A stretch of DNA of 64,000 bases from the NCBI RefSeq assembly GCF_018998565.1, contig NZ_JAHNZO010000020.1, forward strand, positions 62,001-126,000, written 5' to 3'. Position numbers and translations under genes: made by a program. How positions within the stretch are numbered: position 1 is the stretch's first letter; each line of letters begins with the position of its first letter. Shown piece after piece: positions 26,522 to 35,343 of this stretch. Below the pieces are notes generated by a model, which was not told the origin of the DNA, did no database searches, and was given only the letters and a program-made list of their open reading frames with translations. This DNA comes from Paenibacillus oleatilyticus (lineage in GTDB: Bacteria > Bacillota > Bacilli > Paenibacillales > NBRC-103111).

Positions 26522-27593
26522 GCAGCGTCACCGTCCCCATCTGCGGGATTTTCTCCGTGGACAAAGTAATGTTCGCCGTCTGACCATTCAAGCGGGTACC
26601 CTTCACATCGTTCACCCCGGATACGGTCAAAATACGCGCATCGATCTGGCTAATCCGGACGATCAGCTGCGATTCCTCCGCCCAGGTTTGCCGTAATCCG
26701 AGCAAATAGGACGAAATCGCGGCCTCAATCTCCCCCTGCACCTGTCCTACTGTCACACCAGCCGCAAGTGTAATCGTCGTCTCCACGTCGATCTTCACGT
26801 TTTGAACGCCGTCAATCGTGACCGTATGGCCCATCGGAGCCAGCCCCCAGCCTTTGCCCTGGTTCACCGTAGGATCTATGGCCGTCTGCACTTCTTCGAT
26901 CAAAGAAGCAGACGGCGGATAAAAATCGCTGCCCAACAAGGTACATTTGACCGTTCCGCCTCCCTGCCATGCCGGGAAGATTTTGACCCCGCCGACGCCG
27001 GGAATATTGCCGATCTTTTGCTTGTAATCCGCCACATTGCCCCCGAACGGCTTTTCCTTTTGTCCTTGGAAAAACCGCTTCCGCAGCGCCTCGTCCGTCT
27101 CTTCGTCCTCTCCCGGGACAAGCACGTCAGCCAGTTCGGCGCGCACAAGTCCGGCGATATAATCGATCGGCAGCAGCGCGCCGAAATAATGGTTCCCGGT
27201 GACGCCGGCCGTTTCGCATTCCAGCTCAAACACGCCAGCCGCAATGCGGCGAACAACCGCATACCGCAGGTCCCCGGCACCGAACCGGCTGCCGACAGGC
27301 ACATCCGCCGGTGCGTCGGCATTCCCGTAAAATAGCCCCTTGCGGCGCGCTTTGCTGGCCTTTTCGCGCTCCACACCGAACTCGGCCGTACGCCGCTCCA
27401 AAAATTCACCGCTCGACGTATCTGCAAGCGAAAGATTCAGATTCGTATCCAGCTGAAAATACATCTCCGTCAGCTCCAAAGCCGCCGGCGCAAGGGCGTC
27501 ATAGATGATGCTGCCCTCCCGCTTGTCCACGTCTGCCGGCACACGGGAAAGCATCCGGTTCAAAATCGTTTGAAACGTCTGATGTTCATACAC
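26514..27593 (-). CDS. xkdT: Baseplate J-like protein (XkdT)
   Basis: A 359-residue baseplate wedge protein. The start YEHQTFQTILNRMLSRVP, the DKREGSIIYDALAPAALELTEMY motif and the LADTSSGEFLERRTAEFGVER segment match Baseplate_J (P2 gpJ/PBSX XkdT). Together with XkdS and XkdU it forms the wedge that triggers sheath contraction. The length is as in PBSX. It overlaps xkdS by 8 bases. Confidence 0.92.
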   Translation of the reverse strand: MYEHQTFQTILNRMLSRVPADVDKREGSIIYDALAPAALELTEMYFQLDTNLNLSLADTSSGEFLERRTAEFGVEREKASKARRKGLFYGNADAPADVPVGSRFGAGDLRYAVVRRIAAGVFELECETAGVTGNHYFGALLPIDYIAGLVRAELADVLVPGEDEETDEALRKRFFQGQKEKPFGGNVADYKQKIGNIPGVGGVKIFPAWQGGGTVKCTLLGSDFYPPSASLIEEVQTAIDPTVNQGKGWGLAPMGHTVTIDGVQNVKIDVETTITLAAGVTVGQVQGEIEAAISSYLLGLRQTWAEESQLIVRISQIDARILTVSGVNDVKGTRLNGQTANITLSTEKIPQMGTVTLHA

Positions 27594-27996
27594 CCGCTCC
27601 CACTCCTTTCGTCATCTCAAAACTGCCGTATTGCGATACGACGGTGAACGAAGCCGAAGCTTCGTCCCCCATAACCGTGATCCGCATGTCCTGCACATCC
27701 CGAATCCGGTCGTCCTGCATAAGCGCCGCCCGGATGCGCCGATAAAGCTCCGCCTGCACGAAAGCGGGCTCTCGTCCAAGCAATCCGGAGAACTCGCGGC
27801 CATAGTTGCCGCTATAGATCAAATGCTCAAAACGCTCTGTCTCCAAAATAAGCTGCGCAGCCTGCTTGACCGCGTCCAGCCCGTCGGTCATACCGACAAT
27901 CCGGTTCGTCGCATTATCCAACCGGTAAGTCCGGCTGGGAAGCTGCGCAATTTCCACGTTCCGGTTGTTTCCCAGCACACCGCCTTGCGGAATCAT
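27586..27996 (-). CDS. xkdS: Baseplate wedge protein XkdS-like (gp25/DUF2634)
   Basis: A 136-residue protein with the gp25-like segment GLDAVKQAAQLILETERFEHLIYSG (split here as GLDAVKQAAQLILETERF and HLIYSGNYG) and FVQAELYRRIRAALMQDDRI. In contractile tails gp25 nucleates the sheath on the baseplate. It overlaps xkdR by 4 bases and xkdT by 11. Confidence 0.88.
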   Translation of the reverse strand: MIPQGGVLGNNRNVEIAQLPSRTYRLDNATNRIVGMTDGLDAVKQAAQLILETERFEHLIYSGNYGREFSGLLGREPAFVQAELYRRIRAALMQDDRIRDVQDMRITVMGDEASASFTVVSQYGSFEMTKGVGAGV

Positions 27997-28292
27997 GCCG
28001 TCACCACCCGATCTACAATGACATACTGCTCCCCGCCCTGCATGCGAAGCAAAATGACACGGTTACCCGTTTTCAAGCCTTCCCGGATCACGATCTCCTG
28101 TCCCCCAACCGTCACCCGGTAATCCGTCAGCTGTTCCGGAACAACTAAAAAGTCCTCTGTCAGCGTAAACCGTTGGTCAATGGTTACACTCAGAGGACTT
28201 TCGCTTGCTACCGTTCCGTACAATACGGATACCGGATTGCCCGCCTCGACGGCATCGAGACCGGCTTGTTTAATAAGATTTAAGAGCCCCAT
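27993..28292 (-). CDS. xkdR: XkdR-like protein (DUF2577)
   Basis: A 99-residue small beta protein (LLNLIKQAGLDAVEAGNPVS, LTIDQRFTLTEDFLVVPEQL-like segment, GNRVILLRMQGGEQYVIVD). DUF2577 proteins always sit between XkdQ and XkdS in PBSX-type tails and are thought to be part of the baseplate hub or spike. It starts 2 bases after xkdQ ends. Confidence 0.85.
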   Translation of the reverse strand: MGLLNLIKQAGLDAVEAGNPVSVLYGTVASESPLSVTIDQRFTLTEDFLVVPEQLTDYRVTVGGQEIVIREGLKTGNRVILLRMQGGEQYVIVDRVVTA

Positions 28293-28294
28293 TC

Positions 28295-29278
28295 CTACCT
28301 CTCCCCAATGCGAATGTCGATCAATTCCAAGCTCATCGTATGCTCGACACTGCCGTCAAATTTATGCGTACATTCATTGACCAAAAAGCGTTGGTTCAAT
28401 CCCAGCTCTTCCATGTTAATGGAAACGTAGCAGCCAGCCCGTACGCGGATATCCCCGAGAGCGTCGATCGAAAACGACCTTTGCTCGCGGTTTTTCAGCT
28501 GGATCAGATTGTCCAGCATTTCTTTGACTTTTTCGGCGCTCACCTTTTCGTCGACGGTCTGGTAATGCTGAAGCAGCCCCCATTTGGCAATGGTTCGGCT
28601 GTCTTGAACAATGTATAGCTCGCGTTTTCCGGATTCTTTATTGTCCCGGACGATCTTGATCTTGTTGCTGGTTTTGTCGAGAGAGCGTTTCTGCTTGTAA
28701 TCGTAAACAAGGCTCGTATCTCCAAGCGAAAAATCCAGCGCCATAGTTTCGGCGTCGCGAAGCGTCAACTCCCCGAAATCGTCGAAGAGGACGTAAATTT
28801 TTTTCGTGGCGATTAACGTCTTGTCAAGCGCTTTGAAAATGATATCAAGCAATTTCGTGTTGTTTTCGCTAAGCCCCGGAATGACGTGCTTTGTATCGTC
28901 CAGCTTCCCCAGCTTCAGCCCAAAGTCTTTGCCGATACGTTCCACCACTTGCGTTGCCGTTACATTCGAGAGCACGTAAGAGTCATTTGCAAGCAAATAA
29001 CGCATTTGGTCGTAGGCCGTAATCTGTACGGTTTCCTCTCTCCCGCTCTCAATGGAGAAAATATAGCCGTAAAACACATTGCGTCCGTCTTGTCTGACCC
29101 GAACAATGTCGCCGAGGTTATACTTGAATTCTTTCGATTCGTAGAAACCGCCCTTGATCAAGGTCATTTCAAGACTTGAAGCTTGCCCTACCCGGGCGGT
29201 TTTAAATGTCGCTTCGGATACGATCCCCGAAAGGTCCCATAGGAATCCATCCTTGTTATCGATTTCGATCTGGAGCAT
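28295..29278 (-). CDS. xkdQ: Baseplate hub protein XkdQ-like
   Basis: A 327-residue hub protein. It shows the XkdQ pattern: WDLSGIVSEATFKTAR at the N-terminus, ITAYDQMRYLLANDSYVLS, and the C-terminal FLVNECTHKFDGSVEHTMSL. In PBSX-like particles it is related to the gpD/gp27 hub that links tube and baseplate. It follows xkdP by 12 bases with AGGGGG upstream. Confidence 0.88.
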   Translation of the reverse strand: MLQIEIDNKDGFLWDLSGIVSEATFKTARVGQASSLEMTLIKGGFYESKEFKYNLGDIVRVRQDGRNVFYGYIFSIESGREETVQITAYDQMRYLLANDSYVLSNVTATQVVERIGKDFGLKLGKLDDTKHVIPGLSENNTKLLDIIFKALDKTLIATKKIYVLFDDFGELTLRDAETMALDFSLGDTSLVYDYKQKRSLDKTSNKIKIVRDNKESGKRELYIVQDSRTIAKWGLLQHYQTVDEKVSAEKVKEMLDNLIQLKNREQRSFSIDALGDIRVRAGCYVSINMEELGLNQRFLVNECTHKFDGSVEHTMSLELIDIRIGER

Positions 29279-29290
29279 GACGGTCCCCCT

Positions 29291-30076
29291 TTACTTTGGC
29301 GGCAGTTTCAGTACCGCGCCGTTTTGGATACCTTCCACTTCCGAATCGGAAATCCCATTAAATTCTTGAATTTCGCGGGCACGCGCACTGTCGCCATAGT
29401 ACTTTGTGGATATTTTTGTAAGACTGTCTCCATCTTGGAAGGTATGCGTCTCCGGCATGACCCCTTCGTCCGGGCGGGCAGGCTGCTGTTGAACGAGAAC
29501 GGTTTCCCCTTTGGCATTCACAACGGGCTGAACATTTCTGGCGGAGTAAAAGACATATTCCTTGAGCGACAGCGTATATTCGATATCGCCCGGGGAACCG
29601 GCAACCTCCTTCCATTCGAACTTTTCGATCGAGGCCGGAAAATTAAGGTCTCGATCGCTGGCGTTATCCAGTTTTCCATCTTCGCGACCGCGTCGAACGA
29701 TATACATAAAACGAATGGGATGCTTGGTTTCCATCCATTTACGAATATCTTTAACGTATTTCATCGGCTCATAAATCCCATCGCTAAGTTGCCGATAATT
29801 TTCATTGAATTCACGGATTCCCTGTACAATAAACGGATAGTTGTGCGATTTTGAGGGAAAAAAGCTGCTGAAGCTGACCGTTTTCAGCCTCGGGCTCTGA
29901 ATGACATTAATTTCGCCCGCACGCGTCTCCTCTGTCCCCCCGCCTTTGCCGACAATGTTGTACGTCTTCCCTTGGCCTTCTTCCGAAATTTCGATCGAGT
30001 CCGGGTTAACCGGCAGCCTCCAACCCTCAGCCTGGTTATTAAAGCTCAAATAAATAAAATAATGGTCTTCCATCAC
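29291..30076 (-). CDS. xkdP: LysM-domain tail protein XkdP-like
   Basis: A 261-residue tail protein. The N-terminal ~190 residues are the XkdP/gp53-like region (ESIYLSFN-type start, SFSSFFPSKSHNYPF). The C-terminal LysM module (HTFQDGDSLTKISTKYYGDS to NGAVLKLPPK, about residues 205-261) may bind peptidoglycan or stabilise the hub. The GTG at 30076 overlaps the tape-measure stop (GTGA); an ATG at 30073 is the alternative. Confidence 0.87.
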   Translation of the reverse strand: MMEDHYFIYLSFNNQAEGWRLPVNPDSIEISEEGQGKTYNIVGKGGGTEETRAGEINVIQSPRLKTVSFSSFFPSKSHNYPFIVQGIREFNENYRQLSDGIYEPMKYVKDIRKWMETKHPIRFMYIVRRGREDGKLDNASDRDLNFPASIEKFEWKEVAGSPGDIEYTLSLKEYVFYSARNVQPVVNAKGETVLVQQQPARPDEGVMPETHTFQDGDSLTKISTKYYGDSARAREIQEFNGISDSEVEGIQNGAVLKLPPK

Positions 30077-32169
30077 GCGTACACCCCTTGAGCGGAATTT
30101 GTGATTTCGCGCGACATCACTTCTTCGATGCGCCGGATCATTTCGTTCGCATCGGTCGGTTGGTGAATATCTCCTGTGGTCACCTGTACGGTCGGCGTCA
30201 GCGTCACAAAGTTTTGGATGCTTTGAATTTCAGCCAAGTCCCGCATGACCTCCAAGTCTTCGCTAGAGATATCGACCGTATTATTGATTTCGCCGATCGA
30301 GTTCACGTGGTTAATATTCGGAAGCTGCGAGGCAGGCTGTTTGACTGTTGGGAGGTTATTTCCCTTCCAAAGGTTACTCATGTCCTCAACCTTGCCTCCA
30401 CCGAAATTCATAGCGTTTGCGGCAAAGTTTTGCCCCTCGCTGAAGGCTTGGGTTAGATCCTTTTGTTCCCATCGGAGATTCGATAAATCTACCGTACCTG
30501 TCTTTGGTTCCGGCTTAAGGTTGTCAACCCATTCGCTTTCGAATTTACCGATAAGAGAAAATTTGCTGCCTGAAATTTTATTAACTTTCTCAATTAACCA
30601 GTTTAATCCTGTAATAGCCGCATTGATAAAAGTGGTTAAATTGTCGGATACGCTTTTTAACAAATCGTAAAAAAGTTTCTTAAAAGCATAACCCGGCTCA
30701 TTCCAAACGTTGGCGAAAAACTCAGCAACGGCAATTATGACATTCCAAAACAAAGCAATTTGGTTATAAATAGCAGCGAAAAGGCTGAAAAATAATCCTG
30801 CGACAAATCCAACGACTTGGCCGGTGGATACTCCAAATTGATTCAGTATTTCCATAAGCAATACGAGCACTCCGATTATTAAGAACACAGGCCATAGAGC
30901 AGAAAACCACTGAATTAACCAAATACCTGCGAGAACCAAGAGAACGATGCCAAGAGCAAGCAATACATTTTGCACAAGACCAAGATGATCCATAATAAAA
31001 CGGGCAAAAATGGCAACCCCTTGAGCGATAGCGTTGAGTCCGGCTTGCAAACCGTCGAAGAAAGGCTGAAACTTTCCGGATTCAAAAGCTTCATTAATTA
31101 ATGTAATCACAGGAAGCAGCGCCGTCAAAGCCGCTTGACCCGTTTCTGTCAGAGCGTTTTTGAAGTTGTTCATCATAGTCCCTACTTGATTAGCGGGACT
31201 TTTGGAAATTTTATCGTAGGCTGCCTGTCCCATATTGTTCTTTTCGAGGAGTTTGTCCAAGACCGTAATAGCTCCGCCAACATCGCCCTTTTGCAAAAGC
31301 TTGTCCAACTTGAGATCTTTCACTTGATTTTTGTCCATCCCAAACCGTTTGGCTATAGAATCCATCGAAGCCGTATCTCCGCTAAGCACGTCTTTTACGG
31401 CTCCTCCGTTTGCTTTAAGTCCCTTTTTCTCCGGATCGAATATAGCCAGACGCTGAGCAATGTTGTTCAGTTTGCTGATCTGATCCGAGTTCTGAGCAAC
31501 AGACATGAACGACAAGGAGTTGGACAAATACTCATTTGCATCTTCCCCGGCAGTCAATGCTTCTTTCTTGAACTTCTCAAACATGGCCGTGCCTACTTTA
31601 TCATTGCCAGACTTGGCAATGAACATATCTTTTTGGTTTTGCTGTTCCATCGCACTCCCGACGGTCGCTTGAAATATTTTCTCCGGATCAATCATAGAAC
31701 CAGCCTTGGCTCCGAGTTTAGAAAATGATTCCTTGAATTTCGGCGCCAGCGCTTTGATGCCCTGACCGAGCGCTTTGAAACTCTGACCAAGAGCATGGAG
31801 ACCGCTTCTTATCTTTGTCTCTATAAGTCCAGCAACTAAAGTGGCCTGAAAAATAGGCTTACTTGTAATTACACGCAAAAGCCCCTTTTCGAGCGATTTC
31901 ATAGTCGATCTTAGAAAGCTCGGAATCTGTGTAACAGCCGCGGAACCTACTCTAGAAATAGTATCGTTAGCCATAAAAGCTAATCGATACATTCCCTGCC
32001 CGATTGCATTTATTCCGCTTCTCACTTTTGCTTCAATGAGACCCGCTATGACTAAAGGCCTAAAGACAGGCTTGCTCGTGATTACATGCACTAATCCCTT
32101 TTCAAGCGACCGTCCAAACGCCGTTGCCGTACGTTCAAAAATTTTGAGACCAAAGTCCATACTATCCAC
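30073..32169 (-). CDS. xkdO: Tail tape-measure protein (XkdO position), short, with internal repeat
   Basis: A 698-residue protein. It has a helical N-terminal region, a hydrophobic stretch near residues 400-500 (VLLALGIVLLVLAGIWLIQW) and a C-terminal tail (VTLTPTVQVTTGDIHQP) typical of PBSX-type tape measures. It is about half the length of PBSX XkdO, so the tail should be short (very roughly 100 nm, by inference). Residues about 15-55 and 95-135 are a repeat: both contain SLEKGL, VITSKP, AGLIE, K(V/I)RSG. AAAGGAGG lies before the ATG. AT-richer than the flanking genes. Confidence 0.85.
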   Translation of the reverse strand: MDSMDFGLKIFERTATAFGRSLEKGLVHVITSKPVFRPLVIAGLIEAKVRSGINAIGQGMYRLAFMANDTISRVGSAAVTQIPSFLRSTMKSLEKGLLRVITSKPIFQATLVAGLIETKIRSGLHALGQSFKALGQGIKALAPKFKESFSKLGAKAGSMIDPEKIFQATVGSAMEQQNQKDMFIAKSGNDKVGTAMFEKFKKEALTAGEDANEYLSNSLSFMSVAQNSDQISKLNNIAQRLAIFDPEKKGLKANGGAVKDVLSGDTASMDSIAKRFGMDKNQVKDLKLDKLLQKGDVGGAITVLDKLLEKNNMGQAAYDKISKSPANQVGTMMNNFKNALTETGQAALTALLPVITLINEAFESGKFQPFFDGLQAGLNAIAQGVAIFARFIMDHLGLVQNVLLALGIVLLVLAGIWLIQWFSALWPVFLIIGVLVLLMEILNQFGVSTGQVVGFVAGLFFSLFAAIYNQIALFWNVIIAVAEFFANVWNEPGYAFKKLFYDLLKSVSDNLTTFINAAITGLNWLIEKVNKISGSKFSLIGKFESEWVDNLKPEPKTGTVDLSNLRWEQKDLTQAFSEGQNFAANAMNFGGGKVEDMSNLWKGNNLPTVKQPASQLPNINHVNSIGEINNTVDISSEDLEVMRDLAEIQSIQNFVTLTPTVQVTTGDIHQPTDANEMIRRIEEVMSREITNSAQGVYA

Positions 32170-32188
32170 TACCTCCTTTCTACAACCT

Positions 32189-32218
32189 AAAAAGAAGCGC
32201 CTCCTAAGAGACGCTTCT
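32189..32218 (-). terminator. Hairpin between the chaperone and tape-measure genes
   Basis: On the minus strand an 11-bp stem (32218-32208 with 32203-32193, one T-G pair) and a 4-base loop are followed by TTTTT. It looks like an internal, probably partial, terminator in the middle of the tail operon, starting 1 base past the stop of the frameshift product. Confidence 0.65.
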
Positions 32219-32811
32219 CTAGAATCCTTTTTTAGCGCGGGCGCGCTTTTCCTTTTCCACCCGCACGTCGATCATGGCGTAGATCGCGGCCCTTTCGTGC
32301 CGCGACATGGCCATGAGATCCTGCGGTAAAATGTGAAGCTCGTGGAGGGCATAGTAGGCGTAATTCGCCTCGCCTGCGCCCTCGTTGATCAGTTTTTTAC
32401 TTCGTCAACCAGCTCGTTCATATCCTTGTCGAAGCCGTTGAGCTCCTGCACCTTTTGGAGCAGGTTGGCATACTCCCCGGGAAGCAGCATTTTGCGCAGC
32501 AGCGACTCGGCACCGAGCACGCCGTACGATTGCTGCAATTCCGCATCCTTCAAATTCGGGAAAACGACGCTGTTCACAGCCAGTTTGGCGATATACTCGT
32601 TCTGGTCGACTTCGGTGGTGTAGCTGCCGCCTTTGCCTTTGACGCGCTTCGTTACCGCTTTGCGCACCGCCTCGTTTTCCTCCTCCGTCATGCTGCGGAG
32701 GCGCCAAGGCACCGGAGCACCCTCCCGGTCCTTGAACCGTTCGGAAATAACGACTTCCTCAATCGTGCTGGCTTCTGCATTTTGGGCAAAAAATACGCTT
32801 AAATCGCTCAT
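32219..32811 (-). CDS. Tail assembly chaperone G-T fusion made by -1 ribosomal frameshift
   Basis: If ribosomes slip back one base on A AAA AAC (32398-32392), the xkdN-like frame continues past its TGA for about 58 codons, reading KKLINEGAGEANYAYYAL and ending EKEKRARAKKGF before a TAG at 32221-32219. The extension has no start codon or ribosome binding site of its own and contains typical helical, charged sequence. This matches the universal gpG/gpGT arrangement directly upstream of the tape measure in long-tailed phages, where the fusion loads tube protein onto the tape measure. Frameshifting is inferred from the classical heptamer and conserved position. Confidence 0.82.
32389..32811 (-). 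CDS. xkdN: Tail assembly chaperone XkdN-like (unshifted G product)
   Basis: A 140-residue acidic protein (SDLSVFFAQNAEASTIEEVV, then GAPVPWRLRSMTEEENEAV), matching the XkdN family that lies between the tube and tape-measure genes. The 0-frame stop is a TGA at 32391-32389, right after the slippery heptamer, so most ribosomes would yield this form. AGGAGG is upstream of the start. Present only during assembly, not in the mature tail (family knowledge). Confidence 0.85.
   Translation of the reverse strand: MSDLSVFFAQNAEASTIEEVVISERFKDREGAPVPWRLRSMTEEENEAVRKAVTKRVKGKGGSYTTEVDQNEYIAKLAVNSVVFPNLKDAELQQSYGVLGAESLLRKMLLPGEYANLLQKVQELNGFDKDMNELVDEVKN
32392..32398 (-). promoter_or_regulatory. Slippery heptamer for -1 frameshifting
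   Basis: AAAAAAC is in the phase X XXY YYZ relative to the xkdN frame (GTA AAA AAC TGA), the strongest bacterial -1 slip context. A 0-frame stop follows immediately and the -1 frame stays open for about 58 codons. Confidence 0.8.
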
Positions 32812-32836
32812 GTATCATATCCTCCTGTTAATGTGA

Positions 32837-33310
32837 TTAGTTCATGGAAGGGGCTTTGAAACGATCTTTAATTTCAATACCGTCGAAGGTGAAGGAAATT
32901 TCCTCCTCCAACGTATCGCTTCCGGTATCAAGAGACGCCATGATGACACTGTCCAGGTTTACGTTTTTAATAATAACGGTTTGCATGCCTACCGACGAAG
33001 AAGGGTCTTCGTTCGTTACCGTAATATCGAAATAAGTATCCTTGCCGCTGACCATGTACTCGTTCATCATCTCACGGAAAAGAGTGGTGATATAGTAAAT
33101 CGTCATGCTGCCGGTGCCTTTCCAGCCTTTCGCCTTGCTTTGCGTTCCCCGGCGGCCAAGTGCCTTAATTTCGGCCTTTTCCTTCTCGACCTTGGCCTCC
33201 AGCTTTTTAACATAGAACATTTCTTCCTTGTTTCCGTTAATCGTTGCGTAAGCACGGCCTTCCTGACCGCTAATCGTATCGCGAGCGTGTAACACTTTTT
33301 GATCTGCCAT
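32837..33310 (-). CDS. xkdM: Tail tube protein XkdM-like
   Basis: A 157-residue tube protein (DUF2001). Diagnostic segments are ARDTISGQEGRAYATINGN, KGWKGTGSMTIYYITTLFRE and DTLEEEISFTFDGIEIKDRF. It polymerises into the inner tube pushed through the target envelope on sheath contraction. It follows the sheath gene by 1 base, the fixed order in contractile tails. Confidence 0.93.
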   Translation of the reverse strand: MADQKVLHARDTISGQEGRAYATINGNKEEMFYVKKLEAKVEKEKAEIKALGRRGTQSKAKGWKGTGSMTIYYITTLFREMMNEYMVSGKDTYFDITVTNEDPSSSVGMQTVIIKNVNLDSVIMASLDTGSDTLEEEISFTFDGIEIKDRFKAPSMN

Positions 33311-33311
33311 G

Positions 33312-34628
33312 TTACTTCACCGTCACTTTCATGTAGATTTTTTCGATCGAATCCACCGGCTGGACATGCAATTCCACATACACGCTGTCCACGTCCTGGC
33401 CTTGAATGACATTCACATCGGTTTGCGAATTGAAATTTTGGATGGCCGCATTCGCCTGCAGCGTTCTCAGGTAAGTGACGACCTCGTTCCACAGCAAATT
33501 GCGCCCGTCGTGGTCGTTGCTCACCTTACCGATATAGAACGTCTCGAAAATCCGCTTAATATCGTTGGCAATGCCGTCTAGCACGCGGATTACGCGGTTT
33601 TTGGAGAACGCTTTGCCCTTGGTCGGCAGGAAGCTTTTGAACGTGTTCAGGTCCTGCTCAATAATGGCACGGCCTTTGTTTTGCACAAAAACAACCTCGC
33701 CGCCGCGCAGGGCGGATTCGATTTGGGAGTTCGTGTAACGGATGTCCACGTCCACCGCATCGTCGTACGCTTGGTACGTCAGCGATTGGTTCACCTGCGC
33801 CCCGGCCGTAGCCGCAGCTACCCATACCGTCGCTTTCACCGCATCCAGAACGGTGCCGTCCGTCAGCACGACGCCATTTTTGACGCTGATGATGCCTTCA
33901 AAATCGGCTGCCGGATAGTTTTCCAGCACGGCCTGCACTTTCTTGCCTTCGGTATCTCGAAGCCGCTTCACGAATGCCGTGTAGACGGATTTCAACGTAG
34001 CGTCGCCGGATGCGAGCGCCATCGTTTGGAAGTCGAACACTTCGATCGCTCCGAGATAGTCGGTATGGTCCTGGTTGGTCACGGTGCCGTCAGCGCCGCC
34101 GGTGAGCGCAGCGCCCGCCGTTGCCGTCAAGTCGCCCGTGCCGCTAAATACGACCCAATCGTTCGCCTTCAGCCCGGCGATATTGGCCACCGTCTGGGAA
34201 TCGACGGCTTGACCGGCCAGCAGCGTCTTCACGTCGAATTTCGTATTATCGTCGATATTCGCCTGAACGACAACGGACAAATCGTTGCCGCGCACGCCGC
34301 CGTGCTTGGCCGTTACCTTCAGCGCGCCGACCGTTGCCGCTGCCTTCGTTCCTGCATTCAAACGGTACAGCAGCACCGTTTGGGCGCGCTTCAAAGCCTC
34401 CCGCACCAGCAGCAGCTGAGGCGCTGCGATATCGTAACCGAGCAGCGTTTTCACATCGTCTCCTGCGCTGATGGTCAGCACCTTTTTCGCTTCACCCCAG
34501 CCGAGCGGCAGCGCCATCGTCATAATCCCGCGATCGCCGGCTGCACCTGCCGGTTTTCCTTCACCTACGAAATTGATGTACACCCCTGGGCGTACTTTGT
34601 TTTGAGTTGTCCATGTTCCGCCTGCCAT
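33312..34628 (-). CDS. xkdK: Contractile tail sheath protein XkdK-like
   Basis: A 438-residue sheath protein. The N-terminus GGTWTTQNKVRPGVYINF and the GDRGIMTMALPLGWG segment are the phage sheath signature; the C-terminal ~150 residues (RVLDGIANDIKRIFETFYIGK, LRTLQANAAIQNFN) form the conserved sheath domain. Its presence makes the tail contractile (R-type), not flexible. No capsid, portal or terminase gene precedes it. Confidence 0.95.
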   Translation of the reverse strand: MAGGTWTTQNKVRPGVYINFVGEGKPAGAAGDRGIMTMALPLGWGEAKKVLTISAGDDVKTLLGYDIAAPQLLLVREALKRAQTVLLYRLNAGTKAAATVGALKVTAKHGGVRGNDLSVVVQANIDDNTKFDVKTLLAGQAVDSQTVANIAGLKANDWVVFSGTGDLTATAGAALTGGADGTVTNQDHTDYLGAIEVFDFQTMALASGDATLKSVYTAFVKRLRDTEGKKVQAVLENYPAADFEGIISVKNGVVLTDGTVLDAVKATVWVAAATAGAQVNQSLTYQAYDDAVDVDIRYTNSQIESALRGGEVVFVQNKGRAIIEQDLNTFKSFLPTKGKAFSKNRVIRVLDGIANDIKRIFETFYIGKVSNDHDGRNLLWNEVVTYLRTLQANAAIQNFNSQTDVNVIQGQDVDSVYVELHVQPVDSIEKIYMKVTVK

Positions 34629-34850
34629 CTATTCCACCGCCTTTTTCAAATATTGTTCGATTTGTTGTTTGACCTGATCGGTCGTATACGTTTCCTCATC
34701 TTGCAGCAGAGCGTTCAGCAAATCTTTTTGCTGTGCCGTAAACAGCTTCGACTCCAAAAACTGCTGCTTCGTAAAAGCCGACAAGCTCTCCTGAGCCGCA
34801 GTCGTCTCTTCCTTCATGGCTGCCGCTTTCGACGTCCCTTTTTTAATCAT
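34629..34850 (-). CDS. Small conserved protein upstream of the sheath
   Basis: A 73-residue charged, Gln/Lys-rich helical protein (SAFTKQQFLESKLFTAQQKD, TTDQVKQQIEQYLKKAVE). It overlaps the tail-terminator gene by 8 bases and ends 1 base before the sheath start. Genes of this size occur here in several Bacillales tail operons. No function is known to me. Confidence 0.65.
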   Translation of the reverse strand: MIKKGTSKAAAMKEETTAAQESLSAFTKQQFLESKLFTAQQKDLLNALLQDEETYTTDQVKQQIEQYLKKAVE

Positions 34851-35307
34851 GTCGGATATGTTCCTCCTGTACTAAATTTCGCATCGTAGGCACGGCCTCT
34901 TTTGGCCGCATTACATACACCTCGAAGCTCACGTAAAAATGAAGCACGTTGTCCGTCAATGTGTAACGCATGCCTGAGCTGCGATACGTATGACCTTCCC
35001 ACGGGATCAGTTCAAGCCGCTCGTACAACGCATCCCGGACCGTCTCGCAATCGCGAATCAACTGCGGACTGCCCGGAACCGGAAAGTAGGCGATGTCGAA
35101 CGTCCCCGTCCGGATATACCGGCGGTTCATTACGTGCTTCTGCGCACCTTCCGTTTGCCGAACAAAAAAAGCAGGCTTCGTGAAGCCCTGCTCGACTTGT
35201 TCCGTATAGACGCTCGCGGCCGGAAACATTTCCTTGAGCCGTTTCGCAATCCCCTGCTTAATTTCTTCCACGTTCACCACCCCGATAGAAGCCGGATAAA
35301 GCTTCAT
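34843..35307 (-). CDS. Phage tail terminator family protein
   Basis: A 154-residue protein with the pattern of tail-terminator/DUF6838 proteins: NVEEIKQGIAKRLKEMFP, FDIAYFP, RDCETVRDALYERLELI and the C-terminal LHFYVSFEVYVMRPKE. In complete phages it caps the tail end for head joining; in headless tails the same protein is needed to stop tube and sheath growth. It is the first full-length structural gene of the operon. The upstream DNA gives no clear Shine-Dalgarno site. Confidence 0.75.
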   Translation of the reverse strand: MKLYPASIGVVNVEEIKQGIAKRLKEMFPAASVYTEQVEQGFTKPAFFVRQTEGAQKHVMNRRYIRTGTFDIAYFPVPGSPQLIRDCETVRDALYERLELIPWEGHTYRSSGMRYTLTDNVLHFYVSFEVYVMRPKEAVPTMRNLVQEEHIRHD

Positions 35308-35343
35308 GAATTGCCGCAGCTTGCGCTTCCGCCTGGCAGCGGC

